NCBI RefSeq assembly: GCF_010093135.1
Contig: NZ_PDWK01000017.1
Location: 1-48,631, forward strand
DNA from: Pseudoxanthomonas taiwanensis
Lineage (GTDB): Bacteria; Pseudomonadota; Gammaproteobacteria; Xanthomonadales; Xanthomonadaceae
DNA: 48,631 nucleotides
Direction of reading: 5' to 3'
Shown here: one piece after another, positions 35,324 to 43,396 of the stretch
Layout of the letters: each line of letters opens with the position of its first letter
Position numbering within the stretch: the first letter of the stretch is position 1
Position numbers and translations under genes: made by a program
Notes under the pieces: generated by a model
The model's input: only the letters and a program-made list of their open reading frames with translations
What the model was told of the DNA's origin: nothing
Databases searched by the model: none

Positions 35324-38300
35324 GTGGAAGCCTCCTTGGGGGCACGCTGCCGCAGCAGCGCGTAGTAGAGCAACGGAATCACCACCAACGTCAGCACCGT
35401 CGAGACGAGGATGCCGAAGATCAGCGAGATGGCCAGGCCGTTGAAGATCGGGTCGTCGAGGATGAAGAACGCGCCGGCCATGGCCGCCACCGCGGTCAGA
35501 GCGATGGGCTGGGCGCGCACCGCGCAGGCCTCCACCACCGCGCTTTCCAGGGTGTGTCCCCGGGCGAGCAGGTGGTCGACGAAGTCCACCAGCAGGATCG
35601 AGTTGCGGACGATGATGCCCGCCAGCGCGATCATGCCGATCATCGATGTCGCGGTGAACTGCGCGCCGAGCAGCGCATGGCCGGGCATCACCCCGATCAC
35701 GGTCAGCGGGATCGGCGCCATGATCACCAGCGGCACGATGTAGTTGCGGAAGTACGCCACCACCAGCAGGTAGATCAGCACCATGCCGGCGGCGTAGGCG
35801 ATGCCCATGTCGCGGAAGGTCTCCCAGGTGATCTGCCACTCGCCGTCCCACTTGATCGAGAAGCCGCTGGTGTCGGCCGGCTGCGCGATGTAGTGCTGCG
35901 ACAGGTGCTGGCCGTCGATGGCGTTGTCGGCCACCTGCCCGACCAGGTCGAACATGCCGTACAGCGGGCTGTCGACGGTGCCGCTTTCGTCGCCCATCAC
36001 GTACACCACCGGCAGCAGGTCCTTGTGCATGATCGCGCCGTCCCACGGCGTGCGCTGCACCGTGACCAGCTCCGACAGCGGCACCAGCTGGCCGTTGCCG
36101 CCGCGCACGCGCAGCGCCAGCAGGCCGTCGAGCGAGGCCTGCCCGGCCACCGGCAGGCGCAGCCGGATCGGCCGCGGATACTTGCTGCTGCCGTCGATCA
36201 CCCAGGTGGCATCGCTGCCCGAGAGGCCGGCGGCAATGGCCTCGGCGATGGCCGCCTGCGACACGCCCAGGCGCGCGGCGCGCACCCGGTCGATGACGAT
36301 CACGTCGCGTGCGGCGTCGGCCTCGATGCTGGTGTCGACATCGACGATGCCCTCGGTGTCGAGGAATCGCTGTTCCAGCGCGCGGCCCACGGCACGCTGG
36401 TGCGCGTAATCCGGGCCGTAGACCTCGGCCACGATCGGCGACAGCACCGGCGGGCCGGGCGGTACTTCCACCACCTTGACCGAGGCGCCATGGCGGCGGC
36501 CGATCTCAGCCAGTCGTGGCCGCAGCGCCAGCGCGATCTCGTGGCTCTTGCGCTCGCGTTCCCGCCGGTCCACGAGGTTGACCTGCAGGTCGCCGACGTT
36601 GGCGCCCTGGCGCAGGTCGTACTGGCGCACCAGGCCGTTGAAGTTGATCGGCGCGGACGTGCCCACGTAGCCCTGGTAGTGGAGCACCTCCGGCGTGTCA
36701 TCGAGTACCGCGGCCAGTTCCGCGAGCAATGCGCTGGTGTCTTCCAGCGTGCGCCCTTCGGGCAGGTCGACCACGATCTGCAATTCCGACTTGTTGTCGA
36801 ACGGCAGCATCTTCAGCACCACCAGCTTGAACACCGCCAGGCTCGCGGCCAGCAGCACCAGCGCGGCCATGGCCGCGAACAGCGCGTGGCGGCGGCGGGC
36901 ACCGCGGTCGGCATCAAGGAACGGGCCCATCGTGCGCTCGAACAGGCGGTGCAGTTTCGCCGCCATCGTGCCTTCGGCATGGCCGTGGCCGCCGTGACCG
37001 ACGGCATCGTTGGCTGCGTGGTCGGCGGCGTGGCGGCGCAGCAGCTTCAGCGACAGCCACGGCGTGACCACCAGCGCGATCATCAGCGACAGCAGCATGC
37101 CGACCGAGGCGTTGATCGGGATCGGGCGCATGTACGGGCCCATCAGCCCGGTCACGAACGCCATCGGCATCAGCGCCGCGATCACGGTGAAGGTGGCGAG
37201 GATGGTCGGGCCGCCGACTTCGTCCACCGCCGGCGGGATCGCCTCGCGCAGGGTCTTGCCACCCTGGCTCATGTGCCGGTGGATGTTCTCGACCACCACG
37301 ATGGCGTCGTCGACCAGGATGCCGATCGAGAAGATCAGCGCGAACAGCGACACGCGGTTGAGGGTGAAGCCCATCGCCCACGACGCGAACAGCGTCACCG
37401 ACAGGGTCAGGATCACCGCGCTGCCGATCACGATGGCCTCGCGGCGGCCCAGCGCGAACAGCACCAGCAGCACCACCGAGAGCGTGGCGAAGATCAATTT
37501 CTTGATCAACGTCTGCGCCTTGTCGCTGGCGGTCAGGCCGTAGTCGCGGGTGACCTCGACATGCACGCCGTCGGGAATCAGTTGTCCGCGCAGCACGTCC
37601 ACGCGGCGCAGCGCGGCCTGGGTGATGTCGGCGGCGTTGCTGCCGGGTTTCTTGGCGATGGCGAGGGTGACAGAGGGGGCGACGCCGGCTTCGGGGCCGT
37701 CGCGGCCGGCCGGGGCGCCGTGCCAGACGTAGCTCGACGGCGCGTCGGCAGCATCGGTCACCGTGGCCACGTCGGTGATGCGCACCGGCTGCCCGCCCGA
37801 CACGCCCAGCACCAGTTCGGCCACGTCCCCGCGCCCGGCGAGGAACTGCCCGGAGGTCACCTGCACGACGCCCTCCGCGCCGGTGCGGTTTCCGGCATGG
37901 CGCACGACGTTGGCCGCGCGGAGCGCGTCGGCGAGGTCGGTCAGGGTCAGCCCGTGCGCTGCGAGCCGTGCCGGATCCGGCGTGACCAGCATCGCCCGGT
38001 CCGGCGCGCCGATGGTATATATGTCGCGCGTGCCTGGGACGCGCTTGAGTTCCGTCTCCAGCGTGTGCGCGACTTCTGCTAGCTCGCGCGGACCATAGTG
38101 GGGATCGTCGCTCCACAGCGTCAGCGCCATCACCGGCACATCGTCGATGCCCTTGGGTTTGACGACCGCGGGCCCGGCGCCGAGGTCGCGCGGCAGCCAG
38201 TCCTGGTTGGAAAGGACCTTGTCGTAGAGCCGCACCAGCGCAGCCTGGCGTTTCACTCCGACCTCGAACTCCACCGTGACCAGAGCCATGCCCGGGCGGC

Positions 38301-38583
38301 TGGTGGAATAGGTGTGCCGGATCTCCTCGATCTCGGACAGCTTCTGCTCCAGCGGGAACGTCACCAGCTGCTCGACCTGGCGCGCATCGGCGCCGGGGAA
38401 GGGCACGATGACGTTGGCCATGGTCACGTCGATCTGTGGTTCTTCCTCGCGCGGCGTGATCATCACCGCCACGAACCCGAGCAGCAGGCCCAGCAGCGCC
38501 AGGATCGGCGTTAGCGGACTGTCCTGGAACTGACGCGCGATGCGTCCGGACAGGCCCAGCGGAATATCGCCTGCCGTCGCCAT
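35320..38583 (-). CDS. RND efflux pump inner-membrane subunit (1087 aa)
   Basis: A proton-driven RND permease with twelve membrane helices. Hallmarks: TM1 TPILALLGLLLGFVAVM, the relay Asp pair in GILVDDAIVVVENIHRHMSQGGK, and the repeated half with SMIGMIALAGIIVRNSILLVDF. Periplasmic loops contain QVEQLVTFPLEQKLSEIEEI. A His/Asp/Ala-rich cytoplasmic insert (HAADHAANDAVGHGGHGH) lies near residue 520. The DD in TM4 and lack of heavy-metal residues place it nearer AcrB/MdtB than CusA. It starts one base after its adaptor (TGACATG). No outer-membrane partner is encoded here, so a TolC-type channel from elsewhere would be needed. Its substrate is unknown; the sulfur context is distinctive. Confidence 0.9.
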   Translation of the reverse strand: MATAGDIPLGLSGRIARQFQDSPLTPILALLGLLLGFVAVMITPREEEPQIDVTMANVIVPFPGADARQVEQLVTFPLEQKLSEIEEIRHTYSTSRPGMALVTVEFEVGVKRQAALVRLYDKVLSNQDWLPRDLGAGPAVVKPKGIDDVPVMALTLWSDDPHYGPRELAEVAHTLETELKRVPGTRDIYTIGAPDRAMLVTPDPARLAAHGLTLTDLADALRAANVVRHAGNRTGAEGVVQVTSGQFLAGRGDVAELVLGVSGGQPVRITDVATVTDAADAPSSYVWHGAPAGRDGPEAGVAPSVTLAIAKKPGSNAADITQAALRRVDVLRGQLIPDGVHVEVTRDYGLTASDKAQTLIKKLIFATLSVVLLVLFALGRREAIVIGSAVILTLSVTLFASWAMGFTLNRVSLFALIFSIGILVDDAIVVVENIHRHMSQGGKTLREAIPPAVDEVGGPTILATFTVIAALMPMAFVTGLMGPYMRPIPINASVGMLLSLMIALVVTPWLSLKLLRRHAADHAANDAVGHGGHGHAEGTMAAKLHRLFERTMGPFLDADRGARRRHALFAAMAALVLLAASLAVFKLVVLKMLPFDNKSELQIVVDLPEGRTLEDTSALLAELAAVLDDTPEVLHYQGYVGTSAPINFNGLVRQYDLRQGANVGDLQVNLVDRRERERKSHEIALALRPRLAEIGRRHGASVKVVEVPPGPPVLSPIVAEVYGPDYAHQRAVGRALEQRFLDTEGIVDVDTSIEADAARDVIVIDRVRAARLGVSQAAIAEAIAAGLSGSDATWVIDGSSKYPRPIRLRLPVAGQASLDGLLALRVRGGNGQLVPLSELVTVQRTPWDGAIMHKDLLPVVYVMGDESGTVDSPLYGMFDLVGQVADNAIDGQHLSQHYIAQPADTSGFSIKWDGEWQITWETFRDMGIAYAAGMVLIYLLVVAYFRNYIVPLVIMAPIPLTVIGVMPGHALLGAQFTATSMIGMIALAGIIVRNSILLVDFVDHLLARGHTLESAVVEACAVRAQPIALTAVAAMAGAFFILDDPIFNGLAISLIFGILVSTVLTLVVIPLLYYALLRQRAPKEAST

Positions 38584-38584
38584 G

Positions 38585-39613
38585 TCAGTCTTTCCCGCGT
38601 GCGGCGACCAGGGCCCGCCGTGCCGCGGTTGCGTCGACGGCGATAATCTCGCCCGGTTCGAGCCCGGAGATCACCTCCACCGCGTCGCCCTCCTGCCCGC
38701 CGGGGCGCACGTGGCGCAGCGACAGGCGGTCGTCCTTGAGCACGTACACGGCGTTGACTTCGCCGCGGCGGACCAGCGCGGAAGCGGGGATCCGCGGGAA
38801 CGCCTCGCCGGCCGTGGAGCGGAACGATACCTTCGCGGTTGTGCCCGGCCACGGCGGCGGGTCGAGCGGCGGCAGCCTCACCCGGATCCGGACCGAATGG
38901 CTCGCGGCATCGGCGGCCGGGAACACGGTCACGTCGGCGCTTTCGACGGTGCGGCCGTCGTCGAGGCGCACGGATGCCACCGGGTCGCGGCGGATCGCTT
39001 CCGCATCCGACTGCGGCACGCTGACCTCAATGCGCATCGCACCGGGTTCGAACATCGCCATCAGCGGCTGGCCGATGCCCACGCTCTCGCCTGGATGCAC
39101 GTGGCGCGCATTGACGAAGCCCGTGTAGGGTGCGTGGACGACCGTGTACGCGCGTTGCTGTTCCAGTTCGGCGAGTTGCGCGCGGGCGGCGTCGAGTTCG
39201 GCGCGGGCCTGGTCGAGTTGCATCCCGGAGACGTAGCGATCCCTGGCCAGCTCGGCCATGCGCCGGTACGTGGCCTCGGCCAGGCGGACGCGCGCGCGCG
39301 CGGCGTCCGCCCCGGCCTGCTGCTCGACCGCGCTCAGCCGCACCAGCAGTGCTCCCGCGGGCACGTGGTCACCGACGTCGTGCGCGACCTCGGCGACGCG
39401 GCCCGCCGTCTGCGCCGACAGCACGGCCTGGCGCTCGGCCTCGATCACGCCATCCCATGCGTGGGCCGACGGCCGGCCGGCCTCCACCCGTAGCGTGGCC
39501 AGCCCGACGGGCGCCCCGGGGGCGGGCGCCGGCGGGGCCACGTCGCCGGCACAGGCGCCGAGCGCGATGACCAGTGCCGCCGGGAGCAGGAGTCGGGCGT
39601 GAAGCATCGGCAT
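38585..39613 (-). CDS. RND periplasmic adaptor lipoprotein (342 aa)
   Basis: The membrane fusion partner of the adjacent pump. A lipoprotein signal (LLLPAALVIALGAC, Cys near 23) is followed by the biotinyl-lipoyl-like domain (VLSAQTAGRVAEVAHDVGDHVPAGALLVRL), a coiled-coil hairpin (EQQAGADAARARVRLAEATYRR...), a second lipoyl half (YTVVHAPYTGFVNARHVHPGESV) and beta-barrel with PASALVRRGEVNAVYVL. Size is typical for HlyD/AcrA-like adaptors. I chose ATG 39613 because GAGG lies five bases upstream; ATG 39607 is also possible. The start is 7 bases after the DUF2892 gene. Confidence 0.88.
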   Translation of the reverse strand: MPMLHARLLLPAALVIALGACAGDVAPPAPAPGAPVGLATLRVEAGRPSAHAWDGVIEAERQAVLSAQTAGRVAEVAHDVGDHVPAGALLVRLSAVEQQAGADAARARVRLAEATYRRMAELARDRYVSGMQLDQARAELDAARAQLAELEQQRAYTVVHAPYTGFVNARHVHPGESVGIGQPLMAMFEPGAMRIEVSVPQSDAEAIRRDPVASVRLDDGRTVESADVTVFPAADAASHSVRIRVRLPPLDPPPWPGTTAKVSFRSTAGEAFPRIPASALVRRGEVNAVYVLKDDRLSLRHVRPGGQEGDAVEVISGLEPGEIIAVDATAARRALVAARGKD

Positions 39614-39620
39614 GCCGGCC

Positions 39621-39824
39621 TCACTTGAACGCGCAGCCGCTGGGGACGCCGAGCTTGCGGAACACAATGGCGGCGGGACAGAAGCCGGTGACGCTGGCCT
39701 GCAGCATGTTCAGGCCGATGAAGGCGGTGAACCACAGCCACAGCGGCGAATGGAAATGGGCCAGGGTCAGGCTCAGCAGGACCATGGCGCCGGCGAAGGC
39801 GAGGACGGCTCGGTCGAGGTTCAT
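39621..39824 (-). CDS. DUF2892 (YgaP-type) membrane protein (67 aa)
   Basis: A small two-helix membrane protein of DUF2892. The helices are about residues 5-24 (RAVLAFAGAMVLLSLTLAHF) and 27-47 (LWLWFTAFIGLNMLQASVTG). The conserved TGFCPAAIVFRKLGVPSGC is the family hallmark, with two Cys. In E. coli YgaP this domain is fused to a rhodanese; here rhodaneses are separate, divergent genes. It lies between SQR and the RND adaptor (gaps 30 and 7 bases). It may help sulfur species move in or near the membrane; that is inferred. Confidence 0.88.
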   Translation of the reverse strand: MNLDRAVLAFAGAMVLLSLTLAHFHSPLWLWFTAFIGLNMLQASVTGFCPAAIVFRKLGVPSGCAFK

Positions 39825-39854
39825 GGTGTTGTTTCCTCAAGGTGTGGTGGAGGA

Positions 39855-41126
39855 TCAGCGCGTGCGCGTGATCCCGAGCAGTTTCAGCACGTATTTCTCG
39901 TAGATCGGCTCGGTGTTGCCGGACTTCATCTTCATCATGAAGTACTTCTCGAACGCGACCTTGGCCAGATGCACCCAGTAGCCGACCTTGGCCCAGGTCA
40001 CGTTGCGCGGCGGGAACTGCGGCAGCGCCACGAAGGCCGCGCCGGTGTCGCCCATGTCGGCCAGGCAGATCGCGTTCCACGTCGCCTCGGCGGTCGCAGG
40101 CTCTCCCTTCAGGTCGGCCCGGATGTTCTGCGCCACTGCGATGACCATCGACTCGATCATGAAGCCGGTCTTGGGCGCGCCGGTCGGTACCGGCGTGGCT
40201 TCCACCGGCGGAATGGCCACGCACACGCCCAGCGAATAGATGTTGGGATAGGCCGGGTTGCGCTGGTGCTTGTCGATCAGGATGAAGCCGCGCGGATTGC
40301 ACAGGCCTTCGCCCTGGCGCACCGCCGGCACGCCGGTGAACGCCGGCAGCACCATCGAATACTTGAACGGCAGCACGTGCGTCTTCTTCGGCTGGCCGTC
40401 CTCGTCCACTTCGGCCACCTCCATCTCGCCATCGCGCACGGCGGTGATCTTGGCGTTGGTGATCCAGTGGACGTGGCGCTGGCGGAATTCGGTTTCCATC
40501 AGGCCCTTGGAGTCGCCCACGCCGCCCAGGCCCATGTGGCCGATGTACGGCTCGGGAGTGACGTAGGTCATCGGCACCTTGTCGCGCAGCTTGCGCTTGC
40601 GCAGGTCGCGGTCGAGGATCATCGCGAACTCGTAGGCCGGGCCGAAGCAGCTGGCGCCGGGCGCGGCCCCGACCACGATCGGGCCGGGGTCCTGCAGGAA
40701 GGCCTGGTAGGCCTCCCACGCGGTGCTGGCATGCGGGGTGGTGCAGATCGACTGGGTGAAGCCGCCGTCCGGGCCGAGGCCAGGGATTTCGTCGAACGCC
40801 AGCCGCGGGCCGGTGGCGATGACGAGGTAGTCGTAGTCCAGCGTGCGCCCGTCGCGCAGCACGATGCGGTTGGCATCGGGTTCCACCTTCTCGGCGCCGG
40901 CGCCTTCGAAGGCGATCTTCTTCTTCGCCAGATAGGCCGCGACCGGCATCTCCACGTCGGCTGGCTTCCGCCAGCCCACTGCCACCCACGGATTGGACGG
41001 AGTGAACGAAAAGCGGTCGCCCTCACCGACCACGGTGATGTCCGGGCCGGAGCCCAGCGTGCCGCGCAGTTCGTAGGCAGCGCTCATGCCACCGATGCCC
41101 GCGCCCAGTACCACGATGTGCGTCAT
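39855..41126 (-). CDS. sqr: Sulfide:quinone oxidoreductase (423 aa)
   Basis: Membrane-bound FAD enzyme oxidising sulfide to sulfane sulfur and passing electrons to quinone. The FAD fold begins HIVVLGAGIGGMSAAYEL; LVIATGPRLAFDEIPGL follows. Cys128 (SICTTPHAS), Cys160 (APGASCFGPAYE) and Cys354 (NAICLADMGD) match the catalytic trio of Acidithiobacillus SQR (128, 160, 356). The C-terminal helices (WVHLAKVAFEKYFMMKMKSG) should bind the membrane. Length is right. A GGAGG ribosome site precedes ATG 41126. It is first of the nine-gene cluster, divergent from the BigR operon and sharing its promoter region. Confidence 0.93.
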   Translation of the reverse strand: MTHIVVLGAGIGGMSAAYELRGTLGSGPDITVVGEGDRFSFTPSNPWVAVGWRKPADVEMPVAAYLAKKKIAFEGAGAEKVEPDANRIVLRDGRTLDYDYLVIATGPRLAFDEIPGLGPDGGFTQSICTTPHASTAWEAYQAFLQDPGPIVVGAAPGASCFGPAYEFAMILDRDLRKRKLRDKVPMTYVTPEPYIGHMGLGGVGDSKGLMETEFRQRHVHWITNAKITAVRDGEMEVAEVDEDGQPKKTHVLPFKYSMVLPAFTGVPAVRQGEGLCNPRGFILIDKHQRNPAYPNIYSLGVCVAIPPVEATPVPTGAPKTGFMIESMVIAVAQNIRADLKGEPATAEATWNAICLADMGDTGAAFVALPQFPPRNVTWAKVGYWVHLAKVAFEKYFMMKMKSGNTEPIYEKYVLKLLGITRTR

Positions 41127-41181
41127 TGGATGCCCTCCCAGGCGCCGGATCCGACCCGGGAAATGGGTCTCGTCTAGCCAG

Positions 41182-41221
41182 TTGTATCTAAATTAGCAAT
41201 ACCGTATATTATAGTCAACTA
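41182..41221. promoter_or_regulatory. Overlapping divergent promoters with inverted repeats, candidate BigR operator
   Basis: Plus strand: TTGTAT (41182-41187), 17 bases, TATATT (41205-41210), toward the rhodanese gene. Minus strand: TTGACT (41218-41213), 17 bases, TAATTT (41195-41190), toward sqr. The two promoters overlap almost fully. Dyads ATAC-C-GTAT (41199-41207) and TAGT-CA-ACTA (41212-41221) fall on both. The stretch is very AT-rich for this window. A single repressor dimer, most simply the BigR-like protein encoded downstream, could silence both directions. Confidence 0.65.
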
Positions 41222-41240
41222 ATGTTGTTGGAACACAGCA

Positions 41241-41630
41241 ATGTCCCGTACTGTCGAAGACTTGGTGGCTGAGGCACGTTCGAGAATCCGCGAGATTTCC
41301 TTGGAAGAGTTGGTGGACACGCTTGCGGGCGACCTCGTGCTGGTCGACGTCCGCGAACCGGACGAGTACGCGCAGGGCCACCTGCCGGGCGCGGTCAACC
41401 TGCCGCGGGGCGTGCTCGAGTTCCAGATCCATGCGCATCCGGCGATGGGCTGCGTCGCGGACGAAGCCTTGGCGGTGCCGTCCCGCCGTGTGGTGCTGTA
41501 CTGCCGGACGGGCGGGCGATCCGCGCTGGCCGCCGACAGCCTGCGGCAGTTGGGCTTCACCGACGTGTGTTCGCTTGCCGGCGGCTTCGAGGCGTGGCGC
41601 AATGCAGACCTGTCCGTGAGCATGGAATGA
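41241..41630 (+). CDS. Rhodanese-domain sulfurtransferase (129 aa)
   Basis: A single rhodanese domain that carries sulfane sulfur on a Cys. An N-terminal helix (VEDLVAEARSRIREISLEEL) leads into VDVREPDEYAQGHLPGAVNLPRG, with active Cys88 in YCRTGGRSALAA and closing GGFEAWR. The six-residue loop CRTGGR suits sulfur substrates. Length is normal. No signal, so cytosolic. It is the first gene after the divergent promoter; its stop overlaps the bigR start (ATGA). It probably takes sulfur from the glutathione persulfide formed after SQR. Confidence 0.9.
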   Translation: MSRTVEDLVAEARSRIREISLEELVDTLAGDLVLVDVREPDEYAQGHLPGAVNLPRGVLEFQIHAHPAMGCVADEALAVPSRRVVLYCRTGGRSALAADSLRQLGFTDVCSLAGGFEAWRNADLSVSME

Positions 41631-42007
41631 CGATGGCACCGAAGAAGACCAAGACGGCGAAGGCAGCGAACATCGCCTTCGACATGGAGGCGATGCGGGC
41701 GCATGCCGGCGACGCGGCGCGGCTGTTGAAGGCGCTGGCCAACGAGAAGCGCCTGCAGGTGCTGTGCCTGTTGGCGGAAGGGGAGCGGTCGGTCGGCGAG
41801 ATCAACTCTATGCTTGATCTCAGCCAGTCAGCGCTGTCGCAGCACCTGGCGGTGCTGCGCGAGGAAGGACTGGTGCAGACCCGCCGCGAGGCGCAGGTCA
41901 TCTACTACTCGCTCATGCCCGGGCCGGCGGCGCAGGTGATGCAGACGCTGCACGGCATCTACTGCAGCCCCGCTCCGGCGCGGGCGAAGAAGAAGGGGGC
42001 GGCATGA
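41627..42007 (+). CDS. bigR: BigR/SqrR-like ArsR-family persulfide-sensing repressor (126 aa)
   Basis: An ArsR-type winged-helix repressor: AARLLKALANEKRLQVLCLLAEGERSVGE, recognition helix LSQSALSQHLAVLREEGLV and wing TRREAQVIYYSL. Cys47 and Cys113 are 66 residues apart, as are Cys42 and Cys108 of BigR, which form a di- or tetrasulfide when persulfides appear and release DNA. No metal-binding CxC motif is present, so arsenic sensing is unlikely. The start overlaps the rhodanese stop. The gene thus probably controls its own operon and the divergent sqr-RND cluster. Confidence 0.88.
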   Translation: MTMAPKKTKTAKAANIAFDMEAMRAHAGDAARLLKALANEKRLQVLCLLAEGERSVGEINSMLDLSQSALSQHLAVLREEGLVQTRREAQVIYYSLMPGPAAQVMQTLHGIYCSPAPARAKKKGAA

Positions 42008-42378
42008 TCGGACTGCTCAAGGCGCTGCTGGGGATGGGCGGCGAGCAGGTCGGCCCGCGCGAGGCGGTGCAGCGCATCAACCGCGGCGCGGTGCTGGTCG
42101 ATGTCCGCGAGCCCGGCGAATTCGCCGCCGGCCACGCCGCCGATGCCGTCCACCTGCCGCTCGGCCGCATCCGCGCGCAGGGCGCGGGCGCACTCGACGC
42201 GTGCTCGGTGCCGGAAGGCGCTGAAGTCCTGCTGGTCTGCCAGAGCGGGATGCGCTCGCGCATCGCGCAGTCGTCGCTGGCCAAGGATGCGCGCCGCCGT
42301 TACGTCAATGTCGACGGCGGCATGGCCGCGTGGGCGGCCAGCGGTTTGCCGATCGTCCGCAGCGGGAGGGCGCCATGA
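42004..42378 (+). CDS. Second rhodanese-domain protein (124 aa)
   Basis: A single-domain rhodanese with VLVDVREPGEFAAGHAADAVHLPLGRI, active Cys79 in LVCQSGMRSRIAQ and closing VDGGMAAW. The loop CQSGMR is typical of GlpE-like or PspE-like rhodaneses. The N-terminus MIGLLKALLG is hydrophobic but short, perhaps a membrane-surface helix. Start overlaps the bigR stop and the stop overlaps the methyltransferase, so it is translationally coupled. Two distinct rhodaneses in one operon suggest separate sulfur donors or acceptors. Confidence 0.88.
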   Translation: MIGLLKALLGMGGEQVGPREAVQRINRGAVLVDVREPGEFAAGHAADAVHLPLGRIRAQGAGALDACSVPEGAEVLLVCQSGMRSRIAQSSLAKDARRRYVNVDGGMAAWAASGLPIVRSGRAP

Positions 42379-43013
42379 CCGCTGCGGAAGCCGACAGGGC
42401 CGACATCGCGCGCTGGGACGCACGCTACGGCACCGACGACTACGTGTTCGGTACCGAGCCGAACGCCTTCCTCGCCTCGCAGGCCCACCGGCTGATGCCC
42501 GGCATGTCCGTGCTGGCGGTGGCCGACGGCGAGGGTCGCAACGGCGTCTGGCTGGCAGCGCAGGGCATGAACGTGTTGTCCGTGGACGCTTCCGAAACGG
42601 GTCTGGAGAAAGCCAGGAAGCTGGCCGCCGCACGCGGCGTGCGCATCGCCACCGAACAGGTCGACCTGGGCGAGTGGAACTGGGGCGCGGAACGTTTCGA
42701 CGCGGTCGTGGCGATCTTCGTCCAGTTCGCCGATCCGGCGCTGCGCGAGGCCATGTTTGCCGGCATGCAGCGCACGCTCAAGCCCGGCGGTCTGCTGCTG
42801 TTGCAGGGCTATCGCCCCGAGCAACTCGAATACGGCACCGGCGGCCCGTCGGACGTGGACAAGCTCTACACCGCCGATATGGAATTGTTGTACCTGCATG
42901 AACACGACAGCGCGCTGGCCGAGGGTTCCGGCCACGCGGGCATGTCCGCGCTGATCGACCTGGTCGCGCGCAAGCGCCGGTTGCCTCCCGCACGCCACCC
43001 CACTGAAGGATGA
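42375..43013 (+). CDS. Class I SAM-dependent methyltransferase (212 aa)
   Basis: A methyltransferase of the TehB/thiopurine-like group. The start has DIARWDARYGTDDYVFGTEPNAFLA, typical of the group, followed by the SAM motif region VLAVADGEGRNGVWLAAQG, acidic VLSVDASETGLEKA, and post-motif LKPGGLLLLQGY. The His/Glu-rich end (LLYLHEHDSALAEG) may bind a soft ligand. Relatives methylate tellurite, thiols or selenium compounds, so in this operon methylation of sulfide or a thiol is a reasonable guess. ATG 42375 overlaps the rhodanese stop. Confidence 0.83.
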   Translation: MTAAEADRADIARWDARYGTDDYVFGTEPNAFLASQAHRLMPGMSVLAVADGEGRNGVWLAAQGMNVLSVDASETGLEKARKLAAARGVRIATEQVDLGEWNWGAERFDAVVAIFVQFADPALREAMFAGMQRTLKPGGLLLLQGYRPEQLEYGTGGPSDVDKLYTADMELLYLHEHDSALAEGSGHAGMSALIDLVARKRRLPPARHPTEG

Positions 43014-43018
43014 CAGCC

Positions 43019-43375
43019 ATGTCCGCCATCGATTCCTACACCGATCTCACCCGCGCCGTCTCGAAGAACCTCGCGCCGCTGCGTACCCACAACGCCGAAG
43101 TGATGCAGGGTTTCGGCGCGCTCAGCAAGGCGGCGCTGGCGCCGGGCGTACTCGACGAGAAGACCAAGGAACTGATCGCGATGGCGATCGGCGTCGCCAG
43201 CCGCTGCGATGCCTGCCTCGGCTTCCATGCCAAGGCGCTGGTGAGGCTGGGCGCGACGCCGGAGGAGTTCCGCGAAATGCTCGGCGTGGCCGTCTACATG
43301 GGCGGCGGGCCTTCGCTGATGTACGCGGCCAATGCGCTGGCGGCGTTCGAGGAGTTTTCCGCGCAGCCGGCGTGA
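43019..43375 (+). CDS. AhpD/carboxymuconolactone decarboxylase-like protein (118 aa)
   Basis: A CMD/AhpD-fold protein with the redox motif VASRCDACLGFHAKALVRLG, the CxxC plus His signature of AhpD-like peroxidase partners. The rest (ELIAMAIGVA, GGGPSLMYAANALAAFEEF) matches the short YciW/CMD group. It forms trimers in relatives. I chose ATG 43019, eight bases after AAGGA; an ATG at 43010 overlaps the previous stop but is too close to the ribosome site. It probably takes part in peroxide or persulfide reduction with OsmC or thioredoxin. Confidence 0.85.
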   Translation: MSAIDSYTDLTRAVSKNLAPLRTHNAEVMQGFGALSKAALAPGVLDEKTKELIAMAIGVASRCDACLGFHAKALVRLGATPEEFREMLGVAVYMGGGPSLMYAANALAAFEEFSAQPA

Positions 43376-43396
43376 TCCGGTCGCGGGTGCGTCATT

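Noticed and set aside
35176-38082. Long plus-strand frame opposite the RND pump
   Set aside because: His/Gln/Arg-rich shadow of the RND gene; no start signal or family features.
35320-38583. RND pump as a second copper exporter
   Set aside because: It has the DD pair of drug-type RND pumps and sits among sulfur genes, without a Cus-like metal methionine pattern that I can see.
41627-42007. ArsR protein as an arsenic or metal sensor
   Set aside because: It lacks the metal-binding CxC in the recognition helix; Cys47 and Cys113 spacing and the rhodanese/SQR context fit a persulfide sensor.
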